64,000 nt of DNA from Bryoerythrophyllum caledonicum (GCA_963971425.1 OZ020524.1:20885022-20949021), one strand, 5' to 3'; shown: positions 26,344 to 39,126, counted from the first letter of the stretch. The notes: generated by a model not told the origin, from the sequence alone. Made by a program: numbers and translations.

Positions 26344-26920
26344 GATTTGTGATTTTAAATTTTCCCGTGCGTTCAAGTACTCTTTTATTCCACAATTTAT
26401 TATGATTCTAGATGAGTGAGATGATTTTGTAAAATATTATTTGATCTTTCTCTCCTTAAATTTGTTCTGAATTAGATATGATTCTTTATATACACAAATC
26501 AGCTCACATTTCTAGCACCTTCATTGTGACATCCGCGGAACACTCCTATTTTTCAATTCAAACACTTTAGAATTCCCTGACATTGTGGCTCCATCAGTAG
26601 GCATACTAGTTTGAAATTATGTTAAAGATGGCTCCTAAAAGACTGAGCAGTCATACATTCTTATTAGAGTCAAACTTTATCATGGACTCGGGGGGGAAAC
26701 CCTATCATCAACTTCTTTAGACTTACATTATTGAAGACTGACGGCTGCAATGTGCCCAGTTTATAGTGCATTATTTGACGCGGTTTCGCGAGTAAGAAAA
26801 TGGTCTCCATGGTCCTTCCGTGAAACCCAGAGTATATATGTTCCTACCAAACTCACTTGAATCCCCTCTCTATTCTTTGTCAACACATTGTATTATTTTC
26901 TTACTTCAACCTCTCTGAAA
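26344..26920. promoter_or_regulatory. Bidirectional promoter region of copy 1
   Basis: This is the gap between the divergent starts of the ParB-like gene (-) and the transposase (+). TATATAT at 26833-26839 lies about 85 bp before the transposase ATG. A TTATATAC motif near 26485 could serve the minus gene. The same arrangement and spacing occur in copies 2 and 3. Confidence 0.5.
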
Positions 26921-29900
26921 ATGGCAGCTTTTGAGGATGAGCTTAGTAGTTGTGTCCTGCTTTGAGGAGATGGATAAGTTGTACCAGTTTCTTTTTTGGT
27001 AGGTGACACTGGCTTTGCTTCTCTGAGTGGTAGTCGTCTAGCATTGAGATTCAAGATCGGTGAGGGGACAGTTCACATCGACCAAGAAGTATTCGATCCT
27101 CTCACTGGTGAGATTACGCATTCAGTTGCACAAATTAGTAGTGTCAGCGGAGTGGACGAAATGTGGTTGCTTAGAGCGGATAAATACCGAGTGTACGGCA
27201 AAACTGATAGCAGCAGTGGAACAACATCACCTTCATTGACACCTCGTTTATCATCAATTGCTACTGGGGTCACATCCCTACTTTCAAAGGTAAAAATAGA
27301 GCCAGGTATTGATACCGTCCATGTTTTGAGTGACGACTCAGATAGTGAGTGCATCCCATTGACTCCTGTCAATTGTTCATCTCCATCAACCCCGCTAGTT
27401 CCTCCTCCTCTTTCTTTGCCTCCTTTCGTGGCTACCGTTTAGAGATCTAACCCCCCTCAGTCTCCCTCTGTCCAAACGTCAAATAGTATAGTGGACTGTC
27501 TGCAGAATTTAAGTACTCGTCGTGGATCAAAGTTTGTCCTTAGTAAACTTGATTTCAACACCATCACTGTAGAAAAAGTTGACTATCTGCCACCTACTTT
27601 TGATGGTGACATTGTATTTGAACTTCCTTTGCTTGGCAACTTTCCTCGTTCTAAGGCTGGCCACCTCTACGGTATGGATAAGAAACACGACGGTCATGCT
27701 TGGACTTGTACCGTCACTTCTCACATCAAGTATGAACATCAACTAACATTTTGGATGTCTTCTTGCTTAGGACACCTTAGGTGCACTAACCCTCGATGCA
27801 GCTATCTTCGTCGACCCAATCGAGCTTCCCCTTTCAATGAAACAGAATGGGCGGCTCGTATCCTGGAATATCCGCCTTCAAGTTCAACTGTACTCTGTGC
27901 AATCTGTCACCTTCCACCTACATGTATAGATAGTTGTATGGCAAAGGTCTATTACGTAGTTGGGCCAAGTAATATGTCCCGTGCTTGTGTTCATTTGGGA
28001 TCTCATCGTCATCTAGTGAAGAATGGAATTTGCAGAAACACAACCGCAAAATTTAAGGCCTTGATAGGAGAACAGGTTGAACGGACTCCCTCTGCCACAA
28101 ACTCCTCCATCATCTTTGAAGCAAGTAAGGAGTTCCTTGGAGAGTTGCTCCTCTGTCCTGACGGTGTCTCTCAGAAGACCTTTGGGTTAGAAAAACTTGT
28201 CCCAGTCTTGGATAAGGTCAAGCAGATGTCATCCTCTAGTCTCCCCAATGAAGTGACGACTTTCCGTTACCAGCATCGATTTGGTGTCATGGATAGTATT
28301 ACTAAACTTAGAGGCTCTAGCAAATGGGCTTTCGTCCAGGAGAACCGCTTCTGAGGTCAAGATGCAGACGCCGACAAGGTCTTCATCTTCAAGATGGGAG
28401 AGATTGGACCCGGTAGTGGCATTGATTTAGTGTGCCGAATGCAGCCTCGAGGTGATTTGGAAGACTCTTGGATAATGTTCGACCATGTGAAGCGCATCAA
28501 GGGATGGACGACTATGGCATCTCATGTGTATGATTCTACATTTTGCCGTGTAATGACTATTGCCGTTTGTGACATGTAATCCGAGGATACCGCTGCACAA
28601 TAAGTATTCTGGAACAATTTGAATGCAGTGGCGGCTAAGCATGACATGGCAAATGTGAATTTCAAAGGATTTATGGCTGACAGCGCACATGCAAATTGGA
28701 AGGCTATTCGAATTACTTACGGAAGTAGTGACGCCTCCATCCGAATGGACAACCAAGAAAGGACCTGTCTCTTTTACTAAATCCAATCACTTGAGAAGCA
28801 CACCAATGCTAACATCAAGGCAAACCTTCAAGACCAGCACCGGCAGCTCTGCAAACAATATAAGAGTTCCACAACTATGGATGAGGCTCAGACGAAGTAC
28901 CTGGCGATTCGATCATGGTGGTTATCTTCTAGAGCAACTACGGATGATGGGCTTGTTCGACTAGACTTATGGCTCGCCTTTTGACATTTCCGCTACCGTC
29001 AGTGGGGGGGCTTCATGGATCATGTAAGCTAACTACACTTCGTATTACAATTTTCTCCTGTCTTTGTTGATGCTAGGAGTGCACTTTCTTAGTGATGGTT
29101 CTGTTCTTGGCTTTCTAGGCTTTATCGGAGTCGGAAATGGCTGAGATGCCTTCATGCAATCTAACGGAGACCGTCCACAATAAGTGATTGCAACAATCTG
29201 GCAAGAGAGGAAACGACTTGTACGTGGCAACCGTGGATGATATGGTTTGCGCCTTCATGCAAGTTGTGGCCTATTATGGATTTTTGAAGGGTGAGAAGGT
29301 TGGAACCGGGCCAGGAAAAGAAGAACTTCGACTTCGTGCGGCCCAGAGAACCGCGCATCGGTCTGGTAATTCAAAAGTGTTCCACGAAGCGTTTAGCAAC
29401 ATGCCTGGCGCTTCCCTTTTCTACATCCGCGATCCTCATCTTGAAGGTGAGGAAGTCTTTGTTACAGTGAAAAGAAAGGTGGATCAATCGCCTGGTTGCG
29501 AATTCGACTCTCACCGACTCGACAAAATCAGTATCTCACGCCCTCGTGTCCACACTAGGCGGAAGAATCTAGAATTTGTAGACCTTTCGACCAATAGTAA
29601 TGTCGTGTATCCGACTGAAAAACTTGATGCAACACGAGTCCTGCCTTCTACTAGTCCACCATCTTCCTTCTGAGTACTTCACCCCAAGGCAGTACTAGAA
29701 TCAGATTGCGATGAAGGACAATGGCACATTGCTAGACTTCCTAAAACCTCTGCGAAAGCGTATTTTGCCCTTCAGGCCATCACAAGGAAGAAGTGTGTTG
29801 CTAAGATCGTACAAGACGGAAAAAGTACTACCGCCTCGACTTACACAGGTATGATGGACAGCTACAAGAAGAACCGGATCGAGAAGATGCAGTTCTTCTT

Positions 29901-30570
29901 TTGTAATGACGACATTGAGCATTGCGCGAAAGGCAGTCGAAGGAAGTGGGTATTGTCTAAACCTGAAATCCCAGATGTATGGCCCGTCAAGATGGGCACG
30001 AATCTATCCAGTAAGGAAATATCAGATCTTCCAAACGTTGGATTTTGCCTCGCTGAGCGCTTAGAGTTGTCCCCAAGGAAGTTGTTCTTTGACGTTTCCG
30101 CCCCTGTGGATTTGGAGGAATATCCTCCGCCCATAAACCCATCAGAGCATCCCACAAAGAGGTACGGAAAGAATATCCGTCGAAACCCACAGGCACCAAC
30201 TACAAAACATCATAACAGCTGCGCCTCTGCACTATCGGTGGTTGGCAAGATTCGCAAGATTCTTATGGTGCCGCGACCAGCTCTAGGATGCATTCTGAGC
30301 TTGGAGTCCAGAAGTATTTCCAAGGTCTCCACGTATTTGGTTTCAATTGGTCAGTTCCCAAGTTGTAATTGCCCATCCTTCAAAGACATGTCGAACAAGT
30401 CGCTTGGCAAACGCGGACAGTGGACGTATTGTAAGCACCTCTACTTTATCCTCAACATTGTCTGCGGTTTAGATCCCGATGTTGATGTGTTTATGCATGC
30501 TCCTAGTTTTAGCTGGAATGAGACCAAACAAGTCATTCAGGTTTTGCTTCTTAAGCAGTACATTGCGTAG
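26921..30570 (+). pseudogene. MULE-like transposase, copy 1 (decayed)
   Basis: Two exons, 26921-29023 and 29119-30570, align end to end with the copy 3 transposase: 701+484 codons against 705+482. The reading frame is preserved throughout; decay is by roughly nine in-frame stops, several replacing Trp or Gln codons. Shared blocks include FDPLTGEITHSVAQ, the GMDKKHDGHAWT stretch, the Cys/His cluster, HVYDSTFCRVMTIAVCDM, KGFMADSAHANW, and the C-terminal SWIM pattern (PSCNCPSFKDM..YCKH). The SUMO-like VKIE and VHVLSDDSD motifs are kept. Confidence 0.82.
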
Positions 30571-31156
30571 GTATCTACAATGGCATTTCTTCAATGTATT
30601 ACATTCGCTTATGTTATTAAAAAACGATGTGACTCCAAAAGCCACCGCTCTGCATCTGAAATTGGCAGATATTTTTGTACAGCGCTTCCTCACCCATATC
30701 TAATCAAATCAATAGCAACAAATGTTCGAGAGCAAAAAAAGTACCTAGTAATTTATTATATACTAAACCGAATACTACTAGACGTAGTCCGAGAACTATA
30801 AGGGCATAGCATAAGATGTCATAAACCCTGTACTAGAAGTGAAAATCTTCTTTAATGTGAAATTTCATTGCAATTCTTCCCATCATTTGTACGTTCACTT
30901 TGAACTGGTCATCCGTCGCCAGTTTCAATGACTCCCACCGTACATGGAATTACATCCTTCTATGTCTTTTCCTAGGTTTTAGCAACCTCTTTTCACGGCA
31001 ATAGGAGCCACTTTTAAAACTAAATTTAGAAATTATATATTAATCCTTAATTTTTTCTAAAAAACTCCCTGTAAAAATTTATATTTTTTGGCTCTAGGCT
31101 CACGGCTCACGGCTCACCGCTCTAGGCACACAAAATAGCAATCCCCACCCTTTTGG

Positions 31157-31393
31157 AGAGGCGTGAATTGGTAATACAATATTGTATTGAGTTCTTCAAA
31201 TGAGAAGAGTGATGTTCTCTTCACAGTTTTGTGACTTTCCTATTTTATATTTTAAACAACAGTAGAAACTACAAGGACAACTAAATATAAAACACGAACT
31301 TCACTACAGTCCTCAAAAAAAAGGGGGCAACTAATCTAGTATAATAAAAAAAAAGGAAGGACATAGTTTGGATATATAGATACATTTTACCTC
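31157..31393. other. AT-rich DNA between two transposon remnants
   Basis: No gene is supported. It follows the right end of copy 1 and precedes the CACTA remnant. Confidence 0.4.
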
Positions 31394-32330
31394 CTAATAT
31401 GGCAAGTCAAACAAAGCTAACTTCCTCTTAACACCGTGTTGCTTGACCGGGTCATCTTGTGCATGTATTACTCTCCCATTGTCTAACCAATTATTCCATT
31501 GCTCTCGAGCCTCCCTTATTTGAACACCTGCGATGTGAGGCAAAGCTTGCCAATGTTCATCTACTCCACAAAAAGAATTCATGTTGTTTCTCATCCAATG
31601 GGATGGAGGTAAGTAACGTCGGTGTTGGTAATCCCACATGTTTTTTTGGAGAAAGGTGGATTTGCGTGTAATGTTGTTTGGACCGCAATATACGCAAGCC
31701 TTATAACCTTGTGTTACCACACTAGCCACTATCCCATATGCGAGGTAATCATGTATTGTGAATAACAACATTGCCCTCACAATATGGACCGCAGACGCAT
31801 CATCTCGCGACACAATTATAATACAAACCCCCTCGACGCCACAATTTCTTGAACTGATGTAGTAGTGGATGTAAATAAATATCAAAGTGTTCTCCTCTAA
31901 CGCTTTTCTTTCCAAGTATGATAAGAGAAAGCATTACAACATTCTTCTTCAATGTACGCCACAGTGCTATATTATAATTCAAAAGAATAATTGGCCATAC
32001 GGAATACGTGCTATGTTTGTCTAAGAATGGATTAATACCATGAGTCTCTAAAGCAAACCGTAGGTTCCTCGCGTCATACGCAAAATCCAAATACAATTCA
32101 ACTATATAATTCCAAGTGGGGGAATCAACTACTCTACCCATCTTGTCGTTCTAAGCATGTTTTGAAGGTGCTCGTCACACATCGAAGAATAAAGGCGTCT
32201 TCATCTTCAGTGGACTCTATCTCATGCTCTTGCACATGCTAATTAGCCAATAGTTCTCCATGACTTCATATAATCAGTTTGTCCCACTCATCGTCCGATT
32301 CATCGTTTGGATATCCTTGGAAATGAAAAT
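31394..32330 (-). pseudogene. CACTA (En/Spm) Tnp2-type transposase fragment
   Basis: The minus-strand translation matches the Tnp2 transposase family (PF02992). The first frame (32141-31870) has SPTWNYIVELYLDFAYDARN, GINPFLDKHSTYSVWPIIL and a YNIALW block. The second (31860-31394) has LLFTIHDYLAYGIV, VTQGYKACVYCG and HRRYLPPSHWMR. The two frames meet near 31865, so there is at least one frameshift. Further upstream, to about 32330, an acidic block with stops may be the preceding part. Only the middle of the transposase is present and no CACTA terminus is visible. Confidence 0.8.
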
Positions 32331-33535
32331 TATGGTTAATGGTAGAGTAATGATGCACACATGATGATTACATGATGCTTTTTCATAGCAATAAGGTTCA
32401 CTCAACAAACAATGATTATACCTAGGTTCAATAATATTGGGAGGGACAAACATGATATGTTATGCGGCCAACGACCAAGTTCCACGTATTGTTGTTATGT
32501 TCATAGGGAACATGCATGTAATAAGAGGTTAAAAACAAAATGTGGACGTGACGTAATTCAGTTTGAGGTGAAAGAATTGTACCGGTGTGCTGCCATAGTT
32601 AGTAGAGTGACGTCCAAACGAATTTACTTTGTCCAGATATTCAAGGACAAAGTTGACACTGAACCCCATCTGCAAACCCCAATTGCAAAGGTTATAGGGA
32701 CATATAATCTTCAGAGTGGAAGACAGAGGTTCCCGTCCCATTGTTCCTTGATTCCCTAGGACACTTCTTGTGCTCAGAGTATGTATTTTCTTGCTTTGAT
32801 CTGGCGTGGGTCTGAAAGCGATAGTGTGGGAGCGTCTGCCATGCTCTCTATATTTTGAAAAGAACAACACAGAGAGGGGGTAGGTGATGTCTGGAAAGAT
32901 TGTGATACAAGTGAAATTGTTTTAGTATAGAATAGTTGTACAGACATCGCTGATTAGAAATATTGATTCCTTATTAGGTTAAAGATTCCTATGCAATACC
33001 AAAATATAAAGTAGAACTATATGTAACGTTGGGACAAGGAAGTTATGATTTGATCCAAAAGAACCAAGTACCTAGCAATTTACCAGTACTCTATAAAGTG
33101 GAGAATTGTTGGTTATAGTCTTGGTTGAGTACAAGAATTCACATCAACTTGTTTATGCACATCGAAGCTCTTCGGTTTCCAATTCTCCTGCAACCATCCA
33201 GTAATTGGTAATTAACAAGGAACAACAGAAATGGAAAGACGTTACTAGAATATTAAGCTCATAAATTATGCAAAACATACATAGGATTCAATATTTTAGT
33301 TTGTTTGAAAACCAATTTTTGAAACTAGCACGGAGACCTTCATTAAGTAATGTGTGTCAGCACAAATGACAAAGTTGTACCATGAATTTAAAAAAAAATT
33401 AGTTAGTTAGTTGGAGGAATTAAACTTAGATTATAATTAAGTTTGGAATTTAGGATTGAATAGTGTTAGTTCCTAGTCAAGATTAGGAAAAGTGAAACTA
33501 AGGCTTACTAACAAATCTTCAAAACAAATAAAATA
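32331..33535. other. Unclassified intergenic DNA
   Basis: A 115-codon plus frame (32412-32759) has no recognised motif. I see no other gene or structured repeat. Confidence 0.35.
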
Positions 33536-35160
33536 AGCCTTAGCCCAAGCTCAAGCCCAAGCCGAGACCCAAGTCGAGCCTGAGCCGAGACCCGAGCCAA
33601 GCCTGAGCCGAGACCCAAGCCAAGTCCAAACCGAGCCCAAGCCCGAGCCTGAGCCCTAGTCCGAGCCCTAGACTACCGAGGAGCACGGCAAGGATCACCA
33701 GGGCGAGGATCTGCACGACAAGGATCACCACGGCGAGGATCAACACGACAAGGATCACCAGGGCGAGGATCACCAGGCATGGATCAGCACGGCAATGATC
33801 ACTACCGCAAGGAGCACGACAAGGATCACCACTGCGAGGAGCACGACGAGGATCACCACCACGAGGAACACAACAAGGATCAACACAAAGAGGGTCACCG
33901 TGAGTACGGCGAGGATGTCCACCTCCTCCGCGGGAGTGAAGAAGACCACAAGAACAGAGGCCGGAACCGGAGCAGGAAAGGGCGAAGGCATATCAAAAGG
34001 AAAATGCTCACCAAGACGGCAAAATGGCAACTAGACCCTCCTCAAATCTGGCAACCTCCATGGTGAAAGAGATCTCACCTATCATTCCCAAGGATCCTCT
34101 TGAACTCACCGAGTTCAAGGAGGATCTCCTACGGATGGGTTGTCTTTCTTACTTGATATCTATTGGGATTTTTGTGTGGAGTCAACCGTGCAGGAGATAC
34201 AACATGACCCATTGCCTGAACCGGAGGGAGATAGCATCTAGGCTTGCCCATATGACTGGACCATGGGAAGGTGGCAGGAGGTGTATGGTTTTCTACAACA
34301 AGGAGCACGGTGGACAAGTCTGAAGAAAGAGGAGTACGGTAAGGGACGCTTCAGCACCAAGGACGCCAAGTATGGCTATGCCTTGGAGGAGTGCCTAGAT
34401 CTTAGAGCCAAATGGGTCTTTGCGTTCCTCGTACCAATCCTATACCCTGAAAAATCTACACGGCTCACGATCACCCTTGCTAACACCTTGTATGGTTCCT
34501 ATCTTGGAGAGAAGATGGTTAACTAGGCAGTTATTGTAAAAGATGTGGTGATTAGGTTTAGAAAGAGCGTCAACAACACCAAGCGCTCACCCATCTGCTC
34601 CTTTCTGATCCACCTCTACCACCACTACAAAGAGACCACCCATGAAGAGGCAGTGGCGTATGGAACTCAACTTATCATGAAAAAATTTGAGGAAACGGAG
34701 TCAGACCCGAAGCCCGGGTCGGAAGAGGATTATAGCTCATTAGAGTCAGGAGAAGCAGTGCACCACTTCCGAAGCGTCAGCAGCTAGGGAAGGGAGAAGC
34801 ACCGTCCAAGCCGACTAGAGCCACTATCCGCATAGCAGCCACTGGACTAGCTCAGCTTGGAGGTACAGCTTTTCGTGTATCCGAGCTGTTGGAGGCTCTT
34901 TGTGTATATGTGAACGACGTCGATAAGACTATAGGACATGTGAGCAGTCTTGTGGGCAACCCACCTTGCCAAGGACTGGTCGTCGCGGTCAAAGAGAAGA
35001 TAGGAGGAACATGTGACCTTGGTATTCTAGAACAGAAGGTGAACCGTCTCACTGTTGATATGGTAAAGATGAAGAGTCAAGCATTGGTTTACAAGTGTAC
35101 TGTGTAACAACAGGTACTGTGAGTCAAGCACTAGTTTCAAAGCGTACTGTGTAGTGCTCT
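33536..35160 (+). mobile_element. Fossil copy of the LTR-associated 653-aa ORF unit, plus orientation
   Basis: A repeat-rich head (33540-34020) is followed by a diverged plus-strand copy of the protein encoded at 39126-37165 on the other strand. Shared blocks include DPLELTEFKEDLLRMGCLS, FAFLVPILYPEKSTRLTI, LANTLYGSYLGEKMVN and SPICSFLIHLYHHYKETT. It is broken, with several interruptions, and truncated. No bounding terminal repeats are visible. Confidence 0.7.
33540..34000. repeat. Short tandem repeats (AAGCCCGAGCC-like, then GAGGATCACCACGAC-like)
   Basis: Two adjoining imperfect arrays occur: about 33540-33665 with an 11-12 bp AAGCCGAGCC-type unit, and about 33670-33930 with a 15-bp AAGGATCACCAC-type unit. 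Open frames here, rich in His/Asp/Glu or Leu/Val, are products of the repeats. Confidence 0.75.
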
Positions 35161-35443
35161 AGAATGTGTACATGAAGAGAACTAGCGTATCGGACATGCA
35201 TTGGCGGTGGCGACTTTTGTCTGTTTGCATTTTTTCAAGGGCGGTCAATATGTTTTTAAATAGTACGGTAGAGTCTTTGGTGTGAGAGTGCTTAGTATTA
35301 GTGACTTGTACAAAATTTTGAGTCTGAGTTTAGCAAGTAGTACTTGCATGTCTCTATAGTAGAATGGAATCTTTTGATGGAATTAACATTAGTGGAATAT
35401 AAATTATGTTCATGATATATACGGAAAATTAAAGAGACGGTGT
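35161..35443. other. Intergenic DNA left of transposon copy 2
   Basis: No gene or structured repeat is supported. Confidence 0.4.
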
Positions 35444-35953
35444 GGGGAATGCTATTCTGTGAGCAATGAGCGGTGGGCGGTGAGCAGTGAGCGGTGAACA
35501 GTGAGCAGTGCGTAGAAAAAAATAAAAATTGCAGTATGTTGTTCGGATTTATAAAAAAATTAGCAATTCATGAGTAATAGGAGTGCCTATGACGGTGAAT
35601 TCTTATTCACTACGGAAAAATAGAACTTATAAACAGAGGATGAATTTAAGTATAAAAGTAATGAACTTGGTTTTAGGATTTAAGAAGTTACCCTATGACC
35701 GTAGACCAGAATTACTAGGGTATAAGTGTCGTAGTACGTGTTGGCAACTATTCACATCTTAACACAAAGATACCCTTAAGGTAATCGTTCCCACAGAGAA
35801 TCACCGAGAACTACAACGACTAACAACTTATCTATATGAACACCATGTTAACTATATCACAATAATAACATCAAAGGAAAGAAAGGAAGAGGGTTAGATT
35901 ACACCGCTTGAGCGTTTATCTACAGCCACCATCCCGCTCTCCGTACGAGGGCT

Positions 35954-36135
35954 CTCCCCGGGTAGGGACCTACCTCGCCCGAAGGTAGGGGCCTTCGAGT
36001 AAGGACCTACCTCGTCGGAAGGTAGGGACCTTCGGGTAAGGACTTACCTCGTCGGAAGGTAGGGACCTTCGGGTAAGGACCTACCTCGTCAGAAGGTAGG
36101 GACCTTTGGGTAAGGACCTACCTCGACTTAGTCTC
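35954..36135. repeat. 37-bp tandem repeat, about five copies
   Basis: The unit reads GGGTAAGGACCTACCTCGTC then GGAAGGTAGGGACCTTC. The two halves of each unit partly pair (GGTAGG / CCTACC), so each can fold. It lies in the left part of the LTR-type unit. Confidence 0.85.
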
Positions 36136-36589
36136 GGTTAAGGAAGGGGGGGGGTTATCTTTATAGCTATACACACTATGGACATCCGGGGTACACAAGT
36201 ACCCGGGTATAGATTATATCACCACGGATGGTAGTCCGTGGACTTGTAGAGATTTAAGTGGTTGACACAAGTAACAGCTACTCTACCTCCCATTCTCTCC
36301 TTCTAACTCTACTCACTCTTTGGATGGTTATGGTCTCACCGAGATCTCCCCGAAGGGTGTTAGACCCGTGTTTCCAAGGCTGGAAGCGGCGTAATGTAAG
36401 TGAGCAAGGGGCCTACCCGCCCACTATCCGTCCTCCTCCCAGTCTCCCTCCACCTCCGATGCAGCTGGAGGTGGGATGTTTCAGGGAGTGACATGAGTCT
36501 TCACAACCGACACCAACTGGTACGCCGGAAGGTCACTCAAGACTCACTTATGACCCTCATACATCCGTCACTCCCCCCTCGTCCTTCCC

Positions 36590-36780
36590 TAGACATGTAT
36601 AATCTCACCTGTTATTCCCATCCACCCAACTAATCTACTTGATGGAACAAGGAAACGACTGTAACAGTTAGAGTTGGAGTCATGCCCTTACAAACTATCT
36701 TCTCACCTCACCTGTTATTCCCACCCACCCGGACTAATCTACTTTGATGGAACAAGGAAACAGTGATTAGATAGTTAGTA
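36590..36780. repeat. Local direct duplication of about 55 bp
   Basis: CACCTGTTATTCCCA with a following CACCC..ACTAATCTACTT..GATGGAACAAGGAAAC block occurs at about 36607 and again at about 36710, with small changes. It is inside the LTR-type unit. Confidence 0.7.
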
Positions 36781-37164
36781 TGGACTCGAGGAGTGGACTA
36801 CTTGAAATGGCACTCACAATCATGTATGCAATCCGAGCTCTCCAACCATCGAAGGTCTTCTCAGAGCATAGGTTTAGAATTAAACTGAAAGCAAATACAC
36901 ACATCAAGCAGTGAAGAGGGAAGCCATGAGACTCCTCTCTTATACTGCCACAGACTCAAACAAGAGTCCAAACTCAAACGATACCATCTAACTAAAAGGC
37001 GGCGCATTAACAACACTTGGCGGCGGTGGCTACCACTCCACTCGACGTGCACCGTCAGAGGTCACTTATTACACAAAACCCAAGGCAAAACCAAGTCAAA
37101 ACCCAAAGTCAACGCGGGGCCTAGTCCGCGAATGAACAATGACCTATCCACTAAGATTCTGACC

Positions 37165-39126
37165 CTACTTCCGGGTCAACTCCTCAAGTTTTCTCTTCTC
37201 TTCCCTCCTCTTCCGCTTCTTCGAACTCTTGCTGGAAGTCGGGTGCGCCGTAGCCTTCGCGAGTGTCACAAGTGGTGATAACAGATCCGCAGATGAAGAG
37301 GGTGCCGATCGGGCCATGGATGCCCGAGGCAAGGCCTCCATCGAAGTTATGGAGGCATCCGGACCACCCGGAGTGAGTAGCACGGAAGTCGTGCTTCGGT
37401 GGGGCTCGATTCGGGGCGGAAGGGTCGGTGTGAGACTCGGAGTCCCAGTGAAGACCTCCGGCTGTACTGGAAGGTGCAAGTAGGCCGAACTCTCACTCGT
37501 GGTCTTCCCAAAAGGAGACATGCCCGGCAAAGGCGTAGCCGTCGGTGTAGCGCGGACGGGGTCTCCAAGGGAAAATTGGTGAAGGAGGGTCGTGCGCGGA
37601 GGTTCCATCATGGCATCCAAGCTATCCTTCCTTCCACTCTGTACTTGCGTGGTGAGATTTGAAGGGGAAGGACGAGCGAGAACTCCCAAATGGGGAATTC
37701 GAGAAGGCGGGACAGGACTATCGAGATCAATCACTCCCTTCCCTTTCGGGGTTCCTTGGTCACCCGAATCTTGCTTCTCCGAGTCCTTTTCAGAACCCGA
37801 GTCACCATCCTTGTCCGAATCTTCCACAAACTTGGGTAGGATATGGGTGAGGTTGCTTACCAACAACCTCATGTTGGCATAAGCCTCCTCGATCTTCACA
37901 GTTTGCTCCATCATGAAGGCAATCACCTTCTTGCTGGAAATGTGGCCGTCCCTCTCCAATCTCGCATCAAACATCTTCGCCTTCATCACCGCCTCAGCCG
38001 GGACGTGTAACGCCTCCTCCACTTGTCGTAACGCCGAGGTCGAGGCATTGGCTTGGAGGAGAGCCTCCTTGCAACTCCTTTCGGCCTCCAACGCTCGGCT
38101 CTTCATCTTGGTCACCTCCAAAGTGAGTCGGTTCTCCTTTTGTTCCATAAGGCGGAGGTCACCGAGTCCTCCCATCTTCTCTTTGGCTGCTGCAACCAGT
38201 CCTTGGTGAGGGGTATTGCCGAGAAGACTACCCAACTGACCCAAGGTCTTATCTACATCATCCACATACACTCGAAGAGCCTCCACCAACTCGGAGGCAC
38301 GGTAAGACTTCCCTCCAAGTTGAGCTAATCCCGTAGCGGTTTCCCGGGCAGCAGCTCGAGTTCGGGTGGAAGGTGCTCCTCCACGACTCGGTTGTTGGCG
38401 CTTGGGGGGTGGGGGTGCTTCGCCCTCTGACTGCGACGAGCTACTCCCTCCTTCTGATCCGGGTTCGGACTCCGATTCCGTTCCGTCGAACTTCTTCATC
38501 ATCAGTTGTGTGCCATACGCCATGGCCTCCTCTGGAGTGGTCTCCTTGAAGTGGTGATAGAGGTGGATGAGGTAAGGGCAAATGGGAGAACGCCTTGTGC
38601 TATTGACGCTCTTCGTCAACCTCATCACTACCTCCTTCATAATAAGAGCCCAATTCACCATTCGCTCTCCCAAATAAGCACCATACAAGGTGTTAGCCAT
38701 AGTGATCGTGACTCGGGTGGACTTCTCCGGGTGCAAGATGGGTACGAGGAACGCGAACACTCTCTTCGCCCGAGGGTCTTGGCAATCTTGCACTGCATAG
38801 CCATTCTTGGCATCCTTGGTACCAAAGAGTCCCTTTGCGTACTCCTCCTTCTTCAAACTCGTGAAACCCGCCCCCTGTCGCGGAAAACCGTACACCTCTT
38901 GCCACCTTCCCATGGTCCAACGGTCCGGGCAAGCTCGTATGCTACTCTCCTCAGGCTCTGGTAGCGGGTCTTGTCGTAGCTCCTGTACCGTGGAATCCAC
39001 ACAAAAACTCCAATAGAAGTCGAGGAGCGAGAGACAACCCATCCGAAGAAGATCCTCCTTTAACTCCGTGAGTTCAAGTGGATCCCTTGGAAGGACGGGT
39101 GAGATGGCTCTTGTAGTGGAGGCCAT
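37165..39126 (-). CDS. 653-aa ORF of the LTR-type unit, plant transposon protein-like
   Basis: This is a continuous frame of 653 codons on the minus strand. The first about 210 residues (DPLELTELKEDLLRMGCLSL, FAFLVPILHPEKSTRVTI, MANTLYGAYLGERMVNWALI, SPICPYLIHLYHHFKETTPE) are those shared with the copy at 34 kb. Their pattern recalls the putative plant transposon protein domain found in plant mobile elements; that match is by memory only. The middle is likely coiled coil (Glu/Lys/Ala-rich, about 280-420). The C-terminal end is a basic KKRKRREEKRK nuclear-localisation-like tail. It looks whole. Its role is unknown; it shows no polymerase, integrase or DDE motif. Confidence 0.6.
   Translation of the reverse strand: MASTTRAISPVLPRDPLELTELKEDLLRMGCLSLLDFYWSFCVDSTVQELRQDPLPEPEESSIRACPDRWTMGRWQEVYGFPRQGAGFTSLKKEEYAKGLFGTKDAKNGYAVQDCQDPRAKRVFAFLVPILHPEKSTRVTITMANTLYGAYLGERMVNWALIMKEVVMRLTKSVNSTRRSPICPYLIHLYHHFKETTPEEAMAYGTQLMMKKFDGTESESEPGSEGGSSSSQSEGEAPPPPKRQQPSRGGAPSTRTRAAARETATGLAQLGGKSYRASELVEALRVYVDDVDKTLGQLGSLLGNTPHQGLVAAAKEKMGGLGDLRLMEQKENRLTLEVTKMKSRALEAERSCKEALLQANASTSALRQVEEALHVPAEAVMKAKMFDARLERDGHISSKKVIAFMMEQTVKIEEAYANMRLLVSNLTHILPKFVEDSDKDGDSGSEKDSEKQDSGDQGTPKGKGVIDLDSPVPPSRIPHLGVLARPSPSNLTTQVQSGRKDSLDAMMEPPRTTLLHQFSLGDPVRATPTATPLPGMSPFGKTTSESSAYLHLPVQPEVFTGTPSLTPTLPPRIEPHRSTTSVLLTPGGPDASITSMEALPRASMARSAPSSSADLLSPLVTLAKATAHPTSSKSSKKRKRREEKRKLEELTRK

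Larger units (their letters stand above)
24109..31146. mobile_element. MULE-like ParB/methyltransferase transposon, copy 1 (left end missing)
   Basis: Copy 1 contains the first four exons of the minus-strand ParB/methyltransferase gene, the divergent intergenic region, the complete plus-strand transposase gene, and a right terminus. The right end at 31146 reads ..AAAATAGCAATCCCC, the reverse complement of the GGGGATTGCTAT end of copy 3. It is preceded by GGCTCACGGCTCAC subterminal repeats (31093-31128). The left part is lost at about 24.11 kb beside an LTR fragment. Stops in both genes show that it is an old copy. Confidence 0.75.

Noticed and set aside
33540-34034. Leu/Val-rich minus frames resembling membrane proteins and His/Asp-rich plus frames
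   Set aside because: Both are frames through 11-15 bp tandem repeats, not genes.
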